From the NCBI RefSeq assembly GCF_000332475.2, contig NZ_AOGX02000015.1, positions 558,001 to 622,000 of the forward strand: 64,000 bases of DNA. Direction: 5' to 3'. Below the pieces are notes generated by a model. That model saw nothing but the letters and a program-made list of their open reading frames with translations. It was not told the origin of the DNA and searched no databases. This DNA comes from Leptospira yanagawae serovar Saopaulo str. Sao Paulo = ATCC 700523 (GTDB lineage Bacteria; Spirochaetota; Leptospiria; Leptospirales; Leptospiraceae). A program made the translations under genes and the position numbers. How positions within the stretch are numbered: the stretch's first letter is position 1; each line of letters begins with the position of its first letter. This document shows positions 45,293 through 53,767 of this stretch, piece by piece.

Positions 45293-46231
45293 ATGAATTC
45301 TGCATTTCCTTCCGTTGAACCTGTTGTCAAAGAACGGGCTCCTTTACTCTTCCTCATTTTGTTTTTTCTTGTCCAAGCGACTGTCTTAACTGTTTTCACT
45401 GTTCCATTTTCCTGGACTCTAGTTTTGGTTGCCGTGGGTTCTTATTTCCTACGTATGTTTGGAATTACGGCCGCCTACCATCGATACTTTTCCCATGCGT
45501 CGTTTAAAACATCGCGGGTGTTTCAATTTGTATTGGCTTGGATTGGTTCGATGGCGATGCAAAAAGGGGTTTTATGGTGGGCAGCACACCACAGAAACCA
45601 TCACAAATATTCGGATACTGAAAAAGACATCCATTCGCCTAGTCGAAAGGGTTTCTGGTATTCCCATATGTTTTGGTTTTTACGGGATGATTACAACGAC
45701 TATGAGGCAAAACTCATTCCCGATTTTTATAAATACCCTGAGTTACGATGGTTGGATCGAAACCATTGGATCCCTCCTCTTACTTATGCAATTCTTTTGT
45801 ATGCTGTTGGTGGTTGGGGTTGGCTTGTGTATGGATACGCTGTTTCCACTTTTATTTTAGGCCATGCTACCTGGACGATCAATTCTCTTTCCCATGTATA
45901 CGGTTCAGTTCGATTTGATTCGAGGGACACAAGTAAAAACAATGTTTGGTTAGCTTTACTCACAATGGGAGAAGGTTGGCATAATAATCATCATTACTAC
46001 TGTTCGTCGGCCAACCAAGGTTTTTATTGGTATGAAATTGATATGAGTTATTATATCTTAAAGATTCTCAGTTTGTTTGGGATTGTTTGGGATCTTAAAA
46101 AACCTCCACAAAAAGTTTTAACTGAAGGGCTGAGCCGAGACCTTGCAAAAAAACAAGAAAGGAATGAAGTTCGAAAAAACAGATATGAGGTAAAAACAAA
46201 AAAGAAAGTGGAAGTGCTGTCTGCTTCTTAA
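45293..46231 (+). CDS. Acyl-CoA/fatty acid desaturase
   Basis: The 312-residue membrane di-iron enzyme is of the delta-9 type. The three His boxes are HRYFSH (HxxxxH), HRNHH and HNNHH. Hydrophobic helices at about 20-65, 85-105 and 170-215 are present. A short charged tail (RNEVRKNRYEVKTKKKVEV) ends the protein. It should introduce a double bond into membrane fatty acids. It converges with a minus-strand hypothetical nine bases away. Confidence 0.92.
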   Translation: MNSAFPSVEPVVKERAPLLFLILFFLVQATVLTVFTVPFSWTLVLVAVGSYFLRMFGITAAYHRYFSHASFKTSRVFQFVLAWIGSMAMQKGVLWWAAHHRNHHKYSDTEKDIHSPSRKGFWYSHMFWFLRDDYNDYEAKLIPDFYKYPELRWLDRNHWIPPLTYAILLYAVGGWGWLVYGYAVSTFILGHATWTINSLSHVYGSVRFDSRDTSKNNVWLALLTMGEGWHNNHHYYCSSANQGFYWYEIDMSYYILKILSLFGIVWDLKKPPQKVLTEGLSRDLAKKQERNEVRKNRYEVKTKKKVEVLSAS

Positions 46232-46240
46232 AGAAAAACG

Positions 46241-46750
46241 TTAAACACCCAAACGTTTGCGTATGTCTGCTGGGATACTTTGGATGGAATCGTATCTTTT
46301 TTTCTTTCCACCTGGCAGAGATACATAATAAAATCCATTGATCATTTCTAAAAAGTAGTCTTCCCCTTTTTCCCCCAAGGAACGATTGTCGAGTTCTTTT
46401 ACCATTTTTTGGTATTTGGAAGGTAATAAATTCCAATTCATATAATTGGTTACAACACCTTGGTCGTTTACAGTATACGCTCCATCTTGGTGGAGGATTT
46501 TTGTACCATTGTAGTCAAAGATTTCCATCACCTTTAGGTTGTTATCTTTTTGTGATTTGGGGTCTTTTTTTGATTTTCCATCGGCACTTTTGTTAGAATC
46601 ATCCAACGAAGAACCGGTTTTTTGTTTTTGTTTATCGGAATTATCTTTTTTTCTTAATTGTCCAAAGATGAGTAAGAAAATTCCAGCTAATCCAAGTGAT
46701 GCGAATAAAAAAATTTCAGCGGTTGATAGGTCAAAAAGGTAACGTAACAT
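46241..46750 (-). CDS. Hypothetical membrane-anchored protein
   Basis: I do not recognise the family. The 169-residue product has one N-terminal helix (AEIFLFASLGLAGIFLLIFG), then a Lys/Asp/Ser-rich linker (about 35-72) and a small C-terminal domain (FDYNGTKILHQDGAYTVNDQ, GFYYVSLPGGKKKRYDSIQ). It follows a small lipoprotein gene by two bases, so it is likely the last gene of that operon. Confidence 0.65.
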   Translation of the reverse strand: MLRYLFDLSTAEIFLFASLGLAGIFLLIFGQLRKKDNSDKQKQKTGSSLDDSNKSADGKSKKDPKSQKDNNLKVMEIFDYNGTKILHQDGAYTVNDQGVVTNYMNWNLLPSKYQKMVKELDNRSLGEKGEDYFLEMINGFYYVSLPGGKKKRYDSIQSIPADIRKRLGV

Positions 46751-46752
46751 AT

Positions 46753-47079
46753 TTAACGAAAACTCGTCCCTATTGCCTTACAAGTGTCAGGCAGGTATCC
46801 TTCTGTATTCCAAGTTGCACAATCCACAAGTTCTATGGCCCGAAAGCAGAGTTTCAAATCATCAATTTTTACCCTTGAGATAAAGATGGTGCCTGGAAGT
46901 TTTTCTTTCCCACACGCTGAGTTTTTGAGTGTATAGGCTTCGAATGTTTTTTGGTTTCCTTCGAAAGCAGAATAAAAAAGATCCTCTCGGTTTTGGATAC
47001 AATTCCCAAAAAATAGGGAGCTCACAAGAACCAAAAACATTGTATCGAATGAGGATTTTCTAGGGAAAAACCACTTCAT
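46753..47079 (-). CDS. Small lipoprotein, hypothetical
   Basis: The 108-residue product has a lipoprotein signal (FLVLVSSLFFGNC, Cys at about residue 27) and four further Cys in the mature part (SACGKEK, KLCFRAI, DCATWN, DTCKAI). I do not recognise the family. The start overlaps the stop of the LEA14-like gene by ATGA. Confidence 0.65.
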   Translation of the reverse strand: MKWFFPRKSSFDTMFLVLVSSLFFGNCIQNREDLFYSAFEGNQKTFEAYTLKNSACGKEKLPGTIFISRVKIDDLKLCFRAIELVDCATWNTEGYLPDTCKAIGTSFR

Positions 47080-47612
47080 TTTTTTAATTTGATCCGCGAG
47101 ATTTCACGAACTGGTATGGGAAGTTTCCCAAACATAGAATCTACATGAACGGTTCCATAGATTTCAAATTCTGCTTCTTCCCCTTTTCTCGCCGCTGTAC
47201 TTAGCTTTTCGGCAAGGACAAGGAGTTTGGGAAGAATGGAACCTTTTTGTTCCGGAACTAATTTTAATTCTACAATGGATTCTTGGTTTGGTTCTACTTC
47301 GACAGGTGATAAATTTTGTAGTTTCCCAATGTATTCCTTACCTTGGGCAGTTAACAGTTCGATTTCCAAATCAAATTGGTAAATGTTTACTTTTGTGGAA
47401 TTAGGATTACTTACTGATAGCTTTGGGTATAAATCCAAGAGTGGAATGAGTGGAAAACTTGGATTTGGTTTTAGTTCCACACGAACATCCACCAAATCAA
47501 AATGACACGCTTTGAGGCTTTCTAGATTTTTTTTTGTATCACTGATACAATTTGAAAAACCTATGATTACCAGCAAACAAATCGCAAAGGTGGAAATTAA
47601 ATTACGGACCAA
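47076..47612 (-). CDS. LEA14-like lipoprotein
   Basis: The 178-residue product has a lipoprotein signal (AICLLVIIGFSNC) and a LEA type 2 / WHy-like beta-sandwich (about 45-175): ACHFDLVDVRVELKPNPSF, KLSVSNPNSTKVNIYQFDLE. Such domains bind or shield membranes, but no function is established for this protein. The start appears to be TTG at 47612 overlapping the oxidoreductase stop by about 11 bases. The tail is basic (EISRIKLKK). Confidence 0.72.
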   Translation of the reverse strand: MVRNLISTFAICLLVIIGFSNCISDTKKNLESLKACHFDLVDVRVELKPNPSFPLIPLLDLYPKLSVSNPNSTKVNIYQFDLEIELLTAQGKEYIGKLQNLSPVEVEPNQESIVELKLVPEQKGSILPKLLVLAEKLSTAARKGEEAEFEIYGTVHVDSMFGKLPIPVREISRIKLKK

Positions 47613-48582
47613 ACACTACCTTCCCTTCGGTCATGTGTTGTTTGTAAAATTCCAATCCTTCTTTGAAATCTTCAAATTTAAATCGTTTATTGATTTTGGT
47701 TTGGAAAACTGTCTTCAAATACGTTTGTGCTTCCTTTGCTTGTTTTTGAAATTCTTCTAATCCAATTTCATAAATCCAAGAAGACAACCAAAAGCCTTCA
47801 ATTTTTTTATTTTGGAATAGGATAATGCCTGAATTCACTGCAAATGGTTTTTCTGATAAAGCACCATAACATAAGAGTTTCGATCCGTAAGGCATACATT
47901 CCACTAGAGACTGAGCGGTATCACCTGCTACGGCATCAATGGCATAGGTGGCATTTAATTTTTTAGATAATTTGAATAAATCCTTTTGGTAATTGGGAGA
48001 AGTGGAATTCAGAATGTGTTCTGCACCAATTTCTGCCAAACTATCTTCTTGTTCCTTTTTTCGCACAACATTGATTAAAGGAATACCTTTCTCTTTGCAT
48101 AGGCGTACCACCATTTTACCAAGGGCACTTGCCGCGGCTGTTTGCACCATTGCCTGGTGTCCTTCGTTTTGGCAACGAGAGACCATTGCCCAAGCAGTCA
48201 TTGGGTTTACAAAAAAACTAGAACCTTCGTCAAGTGTGACTCCATCCACTAACGGCAAACAGTTGTCTTCCGTGGTGATCATATACTCGGCCCATGATCC
48301 ATCGTTTTGCGGGGCAACACAGGAAACAGCCATTCCTACTTTCAGTGTTTTGATCCCAGTTCCAACTGCATCCACGATTCCACTGGCTTCAAAACCAGCG
48401 GAGACTGGAGCTTTTTTTTTGAATCCATACAAACCACGGATGAACATCAAATCAGAAGGATTGATGGGAGAAAGGTGGATTTTGATCCTAACTTCGTTTT
48501 CTTTTGGAGTTGGAATTTCTTTTTCACGGAGTTCCAATTGTGGATCGATTTCATCGTATTTGAGAATGGTGACTGCTTTCAT
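47602..48582 (-). CDS. Zinc-type alcohol dehydrogenase / quinone oxidoreductase (MDR family)
   Basis: The 326-residue cytoplasmic enzyme has the MDR layout: a GroES-like N-terminal domain (KAVTILKYDEIDPQLELR, LSPINPSDLMFIRGLYG, AGFEASGIVDAVG) and a Rossmann domain (VQTAAASALGKMVVRLCKEK). The pattern AAASALGKM replaces the usual GxGxxG, and zinc ligands are not evident, so it resembles quinone reductases or enoyl reductases. I take ATG 48582 (family proteins start MKAV); ATG 48600 and an earlier start at 48663 are possible. It is divergent from the MCE gene. Confidence 0.82.
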   Translation of the reverse strand: MKAVTILKYDEIDPQLELREKEIPTPKENEVRIKIHLSPINPSDLMFIRGLYGFKKKAPVSAGFEASGIVDAVGTGIKTLKVGMAVSCVAPQNDGSWAEYMITTEDNCLPLVDGVTLDEGSSFFVNPMTAWAMVSRCQNEGHQAMVQTAAASALGKMVVRLCKEKGIPLINVVRKKEQEDSLAEIGAEHILNSTSPNYQKDLFKLSKKLNATYAIDAVAGDTAQSLVECMPYGSKLLCYGALSEKPFAVNSGIILFQNKKIEGFWLSSWIYEIGLEEFQKQAKEAQTYLKTVFQTKINKRFKFEDFKEGLEFYKQHMTEGKVVFGP

Positions 48583-48653
48583 CTCATCCCATTCACTCAT
48601 GGAAAATCTGCTTGCCAACTCTTTCTTTTCGAGGAAAGTACTTTGAGTCCCCC

Positions 48654-49448
48654 GTGAAATCAAAAAAATTAAACAACGAAACCATCACTGGTATCATTTT
48701 TTTTTCCCTTTTGGTTTTTGCATTTTTCACCACTGTCATCGAGCCAGACAAACCTGCTAAAAAATATCCATACCGACTTTCACTCTTTTATTCACGTATT
48801 GATGGTATCAAGGAAGGGACCGAAGTTCGAATTCTTGGAATCCAAAAAGGGTATGTAGCCCACATTGATTCCAGACCAATGATTGATGTGCCCGACCGAA
48901 GGTTTCTTGACCATAACATGGATCATGCGATTGAACTCCACATAGCGTTGGAAGATCCATTAACTCTTTGGGACAATTATGAAGTGGATTTCCAAACGAT
49001 CACATTATTTTCAGGAAGGATCATCAATATCAATCCTGGTAGTTCCGATGGAAAACGACCCTTTTTCAAACCTACTTTTAGAGAAGGGGAAAAAACTCCC
49101 GATTATTTACCATCAGCAAGGTATTTTGATGATTTTTTTAAGGCCACTTCTGCCACGATGGAAGAAAACAGAGCCGACCTCAGACAAATCACATTGGATT
49201 TTCGTTCCATCTCCGATAAATTAAACCAAACAGAAGGTACCATTCCTAAAATCATTGGAAGTACCGAAATGTATGATGAGTTACTTGCGACCATCAAAGA
49301 CGCGGAAGCCATTGGAAAAGAAGGAAGAAGGTATATGGAGAGTTCTAGGAATTTAGAAAACACCATGCCAATTCCATTTTTAATTACAGCATCGTATTAC
49401 GGCCGTACTACGCCGATCACGGGAAGAAGGATAGGACCACAGGATTAA
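48654..49448 (+). CDS. MCE/MlaD-family lipid-transport protein
   Basis: The 264-residue product has an N-terminal membrane helix (TGIIFFSLLVFAFFTTV) and one MCE domain (about 35-140): YRLSLFYSRIDGIKEGTEVRILGIQKG. By family it forms a periplasmic ring that carries phospholipids between membranes. The rest is helical. GTG 48654 with a GAG site 6 bases upstream is my preferred start; a TTG at 48612 lies in the same frame. No MlaE or MlaF gene is adjacent. The stop overlaps the next start (TAATG). Confidence 0.78.
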   Translation: MKSKKLNNETITGIIFFSLLVFAFFTTVIEPDKPAKKYPYRLSLFYSRIDGIKEGTEVRILGIQKGYVAHIDSRPMIDVPDRRFLDHNMDHAIELHIALEDPLTLWDNYEVDFQTITLFSGRIININPGSSDGKRPFFKPTFREGEKTPDYLPSARYFDDFFKATSATMEENRADLRQITLDFRSISDKLNQTEGTIPKIIGSTEMYDELLATIKDAEAIGKEGRRYMESSRNLENTMPIPFLITASYYGRTTPITGRRIGPQD

Positions 49449-50527
49449 TGAAAGTTGCAATTATACATGATTGGCTCACGGGTATGCGTGGGGGAGAAGT
49501 TGTACTCGATAGTATGTTAAAAGCATACCCAGAGGCTGATTTGTTTAGCCTTTTTTATTCCAAAGGCAAACTCAATGCAAGGATTGAAGATCGTAAGATC
49601 ACTACTGCCTTCACAAATAATTTACCATTTAAAGAAAAATACTATCGGTACTACTTACCACTTTTTCCCACAGCCATCGAAACCTTGGATCTGAAAGGTT
49701 ATGATGTTGTTATCAGTTCTTCTCATTGTGTCGCCAAAGGTGTCATCCCCCATCCTGATACCTTCCATTTGAGTTATGTCCATAGCCCTATGCGTTATGT
49801 ATGGGATATGTATTATGATTATTTTCCAAACCGCAAAGGATTTAAATTTTTCCTATTACAATCCATTGCCAATTACCTTCGCACTTGGGATGCCGCATCC
49901 GCAAACCGTGTCGATTTCTTTACGTGTAACTCACATTTTGTGGGAAGGCGGATCCAAAAATACTACCGCCGTGATTATAAAATCATTTATCCACCATGTT
50001 TGCCCCAAGACTTTCGTGTGCATGATAATTCAAAAGATGATTATTATCTGATGGTTTCTGCCTTTGCTCCTTATAAAAAAATTGACCTTGCCATCGAAGC
50101 GTTTCGAGAAAATGGAAAACCACTCATCCTTGTGGGTGGGGGCCAGGAAGAAGGGAAACTTGTCAAAAATCTCCCGAAAAACATCCTTTGGAAAAAAGGC
50201 CTTCCGCGCACAGAAGTGATCGAATTGTACAAAAAGGCTCGTGGGTTTATCTTTCCTGGGATGGAAGACTTTGGGATCACCCCGGTGGAATCCCAAGCCT
50301 ATGCCACACCTGTCATCGCCTATGGGAAGGGAGGAGCCCTGGAATCGGTCAAAGAAGGCAAAACAGGGGTATTTTTCCAGGAACAGACGGTCAAATCCTT
50401 AAATGATGCCATCAAACGAGCTGAAAAAATCCAATTCAAACGTTGGGATTTCCAAAATTCCATCAACAGGTTCACGGAAGAAAAATTCGTAAGCGAAATT
50501 CGAAAGGTAGTCGATAGACATAAATAG
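49448..50527 (+). CDS. Glycosyltransferase family 4
   Basis: The 359-residue GT-B enzyme has HDWLTGMRGGEVVLDSML at the N-terminus, FHLSYVHSPMRYVWD and the donor-binding block FIFPGMEDFGITPVESQAYA (Glu-x7-Glu region). By family it transfers a sugar from a nucleotide donor for a surface polysaccharide or lipid. The start overlaps the MCE stop. The donor and acceptor cannot be told from the sequence. Confidence 0.88.
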   Translation: MKVAIIHDWLTGMRGGEVVLDSMLKAYPEADLFSLFYSKGKLNARIEDRKITTAFTNNLPFKEKYYRYYLPLFPTAIETLDLKGYDVVISSSHCVAKGVIPHPDTFHLSYVHSPMRYVWDMYYDYFPNRKGFKFFLLQSIANYLRTWDAASANRVDFFTCNSHFVGRRIQKYYRRDYKIIYPPCLPQDFRVHDNSKDDYYLMVSAFAPYKKIDLAIEAFRENGKPLILVGGGQEEGKLVKNLPKNILWKKGLPRTEVIELYKKARGFIFPGMEDFGITPVESQAYATPVIAYGKGGALESVKEGKTGVFFQEQTVKSLNDAIKRAEKIQFKRWDFQNSINRFTEEKFVSEIRKVVDRHK

Positions 50528-50548
50528 AAATCTCTGAAGGGGGATCTC

Positions 50549-50767
50549 TTGGTCATTTTACATCGACTCAAAGGTGCGGAATTTGTTCTCAATGCAGATT
50601 TGATTGAGACCATTGAGGCAAATCCAGATACGATCATCACTCTTGTGAATGAGAAGAAATTCATTGTACAAGAGACGGTAACGGACGTTGTGGAAAAGGT
50701 AATTGTTTACCAAACAAGAATCCACAACCTCCCTCGAGTGAGTGATAGAAGGCCTGAGGAAACATAA
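50549..50767 (+). CDS. flbD: Flagellar protein FlbD
   Basis: The 72-residue product is of the small FlbD type found before motA in spirochaetes and Clostridia. The signature is VILHRLKGAEFVLNADLIET and VNEKKFIVQETVTDVVEKV. The start is TTG at 50549 with an AGGGGGA ribosome site. It lies 3 bases before motA, so translation is linked. Its molecular role is not defined. Confidence 0.85.
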   Translation: MVILHRLKGAEFVLNADLIETIEANPDTIITLVNEKKFIVQETVTDVVEKVIVYQTRIHNLPRVSDRRPEET

Positions 50768-50770
50768 GAA

Positions 50771-51553
50771 ATGGATATAGCTACAGTCATTGGTTTGGCC
50801 TTAGGATTGGCCTTGATGTTACTTGGGGTTGTTTCGGGGGGTCTCGCACTCACCGACCTCATTGATATTCCATCCGTCATGATTACATTCGGTGGTGCGG
50901 CAGCCGCAACCATCATCTCTTTCCCATGGACATCTACCATCGGTGTGGGTGCGGTGACAAAAAAAGCCTTCCAAAATCCTCCCTCAGATTTACCAGGCCT
51001 CATCACGACACTTGTTAGTTTCTCTGAAAAAGCTCGTCGTGAAGGATTACTCGCCTTAGAAGATGATATCAACGAATTACCGGAAGAATTTTTAAAGAAG
51101 GGAATCCAACTCGTTGTGGATGGAACAGACCCTGAACTTGTCCGTAACATCATGGAAACCGAAATTGGAAACACAGCCGCACGCCATGCCTATGGTCGCG
51201 GTTGGTGGGATGCTTACGCTGGTTTTGCGCCAGGTTTCGGGATGCTTGGGACCCTAGTGGGTCTTGTGGGGATGTTAAAGAACTTAGGTGGTGGGGATGC
51301 GAGTGCCATTGGACAAGGTATGGCGACAGCCCTTATTACGACATTGTACGGATCACTTGCCCAAAACTTATTTGCGGCACCTGTTGTAAGGAAACTCACA
51401 AGAAGATCGGAAGATGAACTTGTGATCAAACAAGTAATGGTGGAAGGAACTTTATCGATCCAATCGGGTGATAACCCAAGGATTGTAAAAGAGAAACTCG
51501 CAAGTTTCTTAACTCCTGCTGAACGCGTTGCGTTGAAGGATGATGGAGATTAA
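50771..51553 (+). CDS. motA: Flagellar motor stator MotA
   Basis: The 260-residue stator subunit surrounds MotB and pushes on the rotor. Four helices are seen (IGLALGLALMLLGVVSGG, MITFGGAAAATIISFPWT, GMLGTLVGLVGMLKNLG and GMATALITTLYGSLAQNLFA). The cytoplasmic loop carries the charged residues typical of MotA (SEKARREGLLALEDDINELP). It is followed 9 bases later by motB. Confidence 0.95.
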   Translation: MDIATVIGLALGLALMLLGVVSGGLALTDLIDIPSVMITFGGAAAATIISFPWTSTIGVGAVTKKAFQNPPSDLPGLITTLVSFSEKARREGLLALEDDINELPEEFLKKGIQLVVDGTDPELVRNIMETEIGNTAARHAYGRGWWDAYAGFAPGFGMLGTLVGLVGMLKNLGGGDASAIGQGMATALITTLYGSLAQNLFAAPVVRKLTRRSEDELVIKQVMVEGTLSIQSGDNPRIVKEKLASFLTPAERVALKDDGD

Positions 51554-51562
51554 TCCTTAAGT

Positions 51563-52396
51563 ATGGCTTCCAAAAAAGAAAAATGCCCTGAGTGTATCCA
51601 AAAAGTTCCTGAGTTCATGGCAACTTACGGGGACATGGTGACACTTCTCCTTTGTTTCTTTATCCTTTTGTATACTACAGGGAAAACAGATGCAAAGGAA
51701 ATGCAGATCATTCTCTCGGCATTTAAATCCACTACTGGCTTTTTCACTGGTGGACAAACTTTATCCAAAGGATCTTTGGAAGAGATGGGGATGCAAATTG
51801 AATCTTTGCCATCTCAAGTGGTCGGTCGTAATTTATCGAAATCGAAAAAAGACGCACAGGAAGTATTCAAACCTGAAGTGGAAGCAGGGAAAGTTCGAAT
51901 CTCTGAAAATGAACGAGGACTTGTGATCTCTCTTGTCGGAGCGGATTATTTTTACCCAGGTTCTGCTATCCTAACACCTGCTATCCGAGAAACACTACGG
52001 AAAGCCGCGGGGCTTATCAAAGGACTTGAACGATTTGTGCGTGTGGAAGGGCATAGTGATGATGATGCTGTGAATCCAGTGAGTCGTCCTGGTCGTGAAG
52101 AAAGAGAATATATCAATAACTGGGATTTGGCGGGAGCAAGGGCCGTGAACGCCACTGTGTTTATGATCAATGCAGAAGAAATTGAGCCAAGTTGGTTCCA
52201 AGCAGTTAGTTTTGGATCCTACAGACCTCTTGTATTGGAAAATGAAGGTACACCAGAAGCGAAGGCTTTTAACAGAAGAGTGGATATCATCATTTTAACA
52301 GAGAAGTCTACTAAACGAGCACCAGGTGAAAGTAAATATGGATTACCTGACACTCGTTTGCCGAACACTGAAACAAATGTAGAAGGAGAATTTTAA
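51563..52396 (+). CDS. motB: Flagellar motor stator MotB
   Basis: The 277-residue protein has an N-terminal membrane helix with the proton-binding Asp in YGDMVTLLLCFFILLYT (Asp at about residue 22). A plug/linker region follows, then a C-terminal OmpA-like peptidoglycan-binding domain (about 125-250, VEGHSDDDAVNPVSRPG and FNRRVDIIIL). It anchors the stator to the wall. The order flbD-motA-motB-fliL is that of spirochaete flagellar operons. Confidence 0.95.
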   Translation: MASKKEKCPECIQKVPEFMATYGDMVTLLLCFFILLYTTGKTDAKEMQIILSAFKSTTGFFTGGQTLSKGSLEEMGMQIESLPSQVVGRNLSKSKKDAQEVFKPEVEAGKVRISENERGLVISLVGADYFYPGSAILTPAIRETLRKAAGLIKGLERFVRVEGHSDDDAVNPVSRPGREEREYINNWDLAGARAVNATVFMINAEEIEPSWFQAVSFGSYRPLVLENEGTPEAKAFNRRVDIIILTEKSTKRAPGESKYGLPDTRLPNTETNVEGEF

Positions 52397-52397
52397 C

Positions 52398-52925
52398 ATG
52401 GGCGACCGTGAAGTAGATGAAGAAGAAGGTGGGTTAGCCGAAGGTAGTTCCGCCTCTGCTGGGATGTCCCCCATTGTCAAATGGTTATTGTACATCGCTG
52501 CGGCCATTTTTGGAATTATCATTGTAACCGTTATATCGATGTTTGTTGCTCAAAAAACGGCAACAAGTGTGTTTAAACAACAAAAGAATATCTCTCTTGT
52601 GAAAGCTCCACCTCCTTTGGAAGTTTACACATTCCAAGAAGAGTTTAGAGTGAATACTTCAGATGTTGGTGAATCACACTTTGTGAAGTTAAAGATGTCT
52701 CTTGGATTTGAATCGGGCCAACCTGCACTCTCTGCAGAACTCGCAGCACGTGTGGCGCAAATGCAAAACATCATCAACTTGGTGATTGCTCGAAAAACAA
52801 AAGATGATCTAAAATCCATTACCAACCAATTGGATTTGCGTGAGGAAATCAAAGCCCACTTAAATCACATTTTGACCAATGGAAAAATCAAAGAGGTTTA
52901 CTTTACCGAGTTCTTGGTAAACTAG
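52398..52925 (+). CDS. fliL: Flagellar basal-body-associated protein FliL
   Basis: The 175-residue protein has one membrane helix (WLLYIAAAIFGIIIVTVISM) and a periplasmic FliL domain that rings the stator. Motifs are FQEEFRVNTSDVGESHFVKLKMSLGF in part and the C-terminal IKEVYFTEFLVN. It starts one base after the motB stop, and kdsB follows after 4 bases. Confidence 0.92.
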   Translation: MGDREVDEEEGGLAEGSSASAGMSPIVKWLLYIAAAIFGIIIVTVISMFVAQKTATSVFKQQKNISLVKAPPPLEVYTFQEEFRVNTSDVGESHFVKLKMSLGFESGQPALSAELAARVAQMQNIINLVIARKTKDDLKSITNQLDLREEIKAHLNHILTNGKIKEVYFTEFLVN

Positions 52926-52929
52926 GACT

Positions 52930-53670
52930 ATGTCCGACCAGATTCTCGGTGTAATCCCTGCACGTTACGCGAGCACACGATTTCCTGGAAAACCACTGGC
53001 CCTCATTGGCACAAAACCAATGATCCAGTGGACCTACCACCATGCCTCCCTTTCCAAGTCTTTCCACCGTTTGGTGGTAGCAACTGACGATAAACGAATC
53101 CATGATGTGGTATTAAGTTTTGGAGGTGAGTCCATTCTCACAAGCCCCGACCATCCCACAGGCACCGATCGTATCATTGAAGTCGCAAACAAGTACCCAA
53201 ACTACGGAATCATCGTCAATATCCAAGGTGATGAACCTGGGATGGAAGCATCACTAGTTGATGGAGTGGTGGGTTTAAAAACAAAACATCGCGATTGGGA
53301 GATGACAACAGCAGCCGTTCCCTTCACATCCGAAGAAGATCCAAATGACCCTAACAAAGTAAAGGTGGTCTTTGATACACTTGCGAAAGCCAATTATTTT
53401 TCTCGTTCTCCGATCCCGGCATCTTTCAAAGGAGAAGCGAAGTACTATAGACATCTTGGCATTTATGCATACGAACGGGATTTTTTAATGAAATATAACC
53501 AATTGCCAAGTTCCGATTGGGAAACAGTGGAATCCTTAGAACAACTCAGAGCCTTACAAAATGGATCTACCATCGGAGTTTTTCTCTCCGACAAAGCAAA
53601 CTTAGGTGTGGATTCCCCGGCCGATTTAGAAGTGGTGAAGAGAGAGTTCCAAAAGAAGGGTTTGATATAA
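52930..53670 (+). CDS. kdsB: 3-deoxy-manno-octulosonate cytidylyltransferase
   Basis: The 246-residue enzyme makes CMP-KDO for lipopolysaccharide. Motifs are VIPARYASTRFPGKPLALIG, VVATDDKRI, GTDRIIEVANKYPN and VNIQGDEPGMEA. It starts 4 bases after fliL, so it seems part of the flagellar transcript, an unusual link of motility and LPS genes. A hairpin follows at 53724-53755. Confidence 0.95.
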   Translation: MSDQILGVIPARYASTRFPGKPLALIGTKPMIQWTYHHASLSKSFHRLVVATDDKRIHDVVLSFGGESILTSPDHPTGTDRIIEVANKYPNYGIIVNIQGDEPGMEASLVDGVVGLKTKHRDWEMTTAAVPFTSEEDPNDPNKVKVVFDTLAKANYFSRSPIPASFKGEAKYYRHLGIYAYERDFLMKYNQLPSSDWETVESLEQLRALQNGSTIGVFLSDKANLGVDSPADLEVVKREFQKKGLI

Positions 53671-53723
53671 GAATTTGGATTTAAACCATAGATCAGTGGT
53701 TTCCAGTCATCAATTGGACAAAT

Positions 53724-53755
53724 ACCGATAGAGAGATTCCCTTCACTCTATCGGT
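53724..53755. terminator. Bidirectional hairpin between kdsB and the antiporter gene
   Basis: A perfect 10-bp stem pairs 53724-53733 (ACCGATAGAG) with 53746-53755 around a 12-base loop. It stands between two convergent genes. No long T-run follows on either strand, so termination may be weak or Rho-assisted. Confidence 0.55.
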
Positions 53756-53767
53756 TACAAACAAAGA

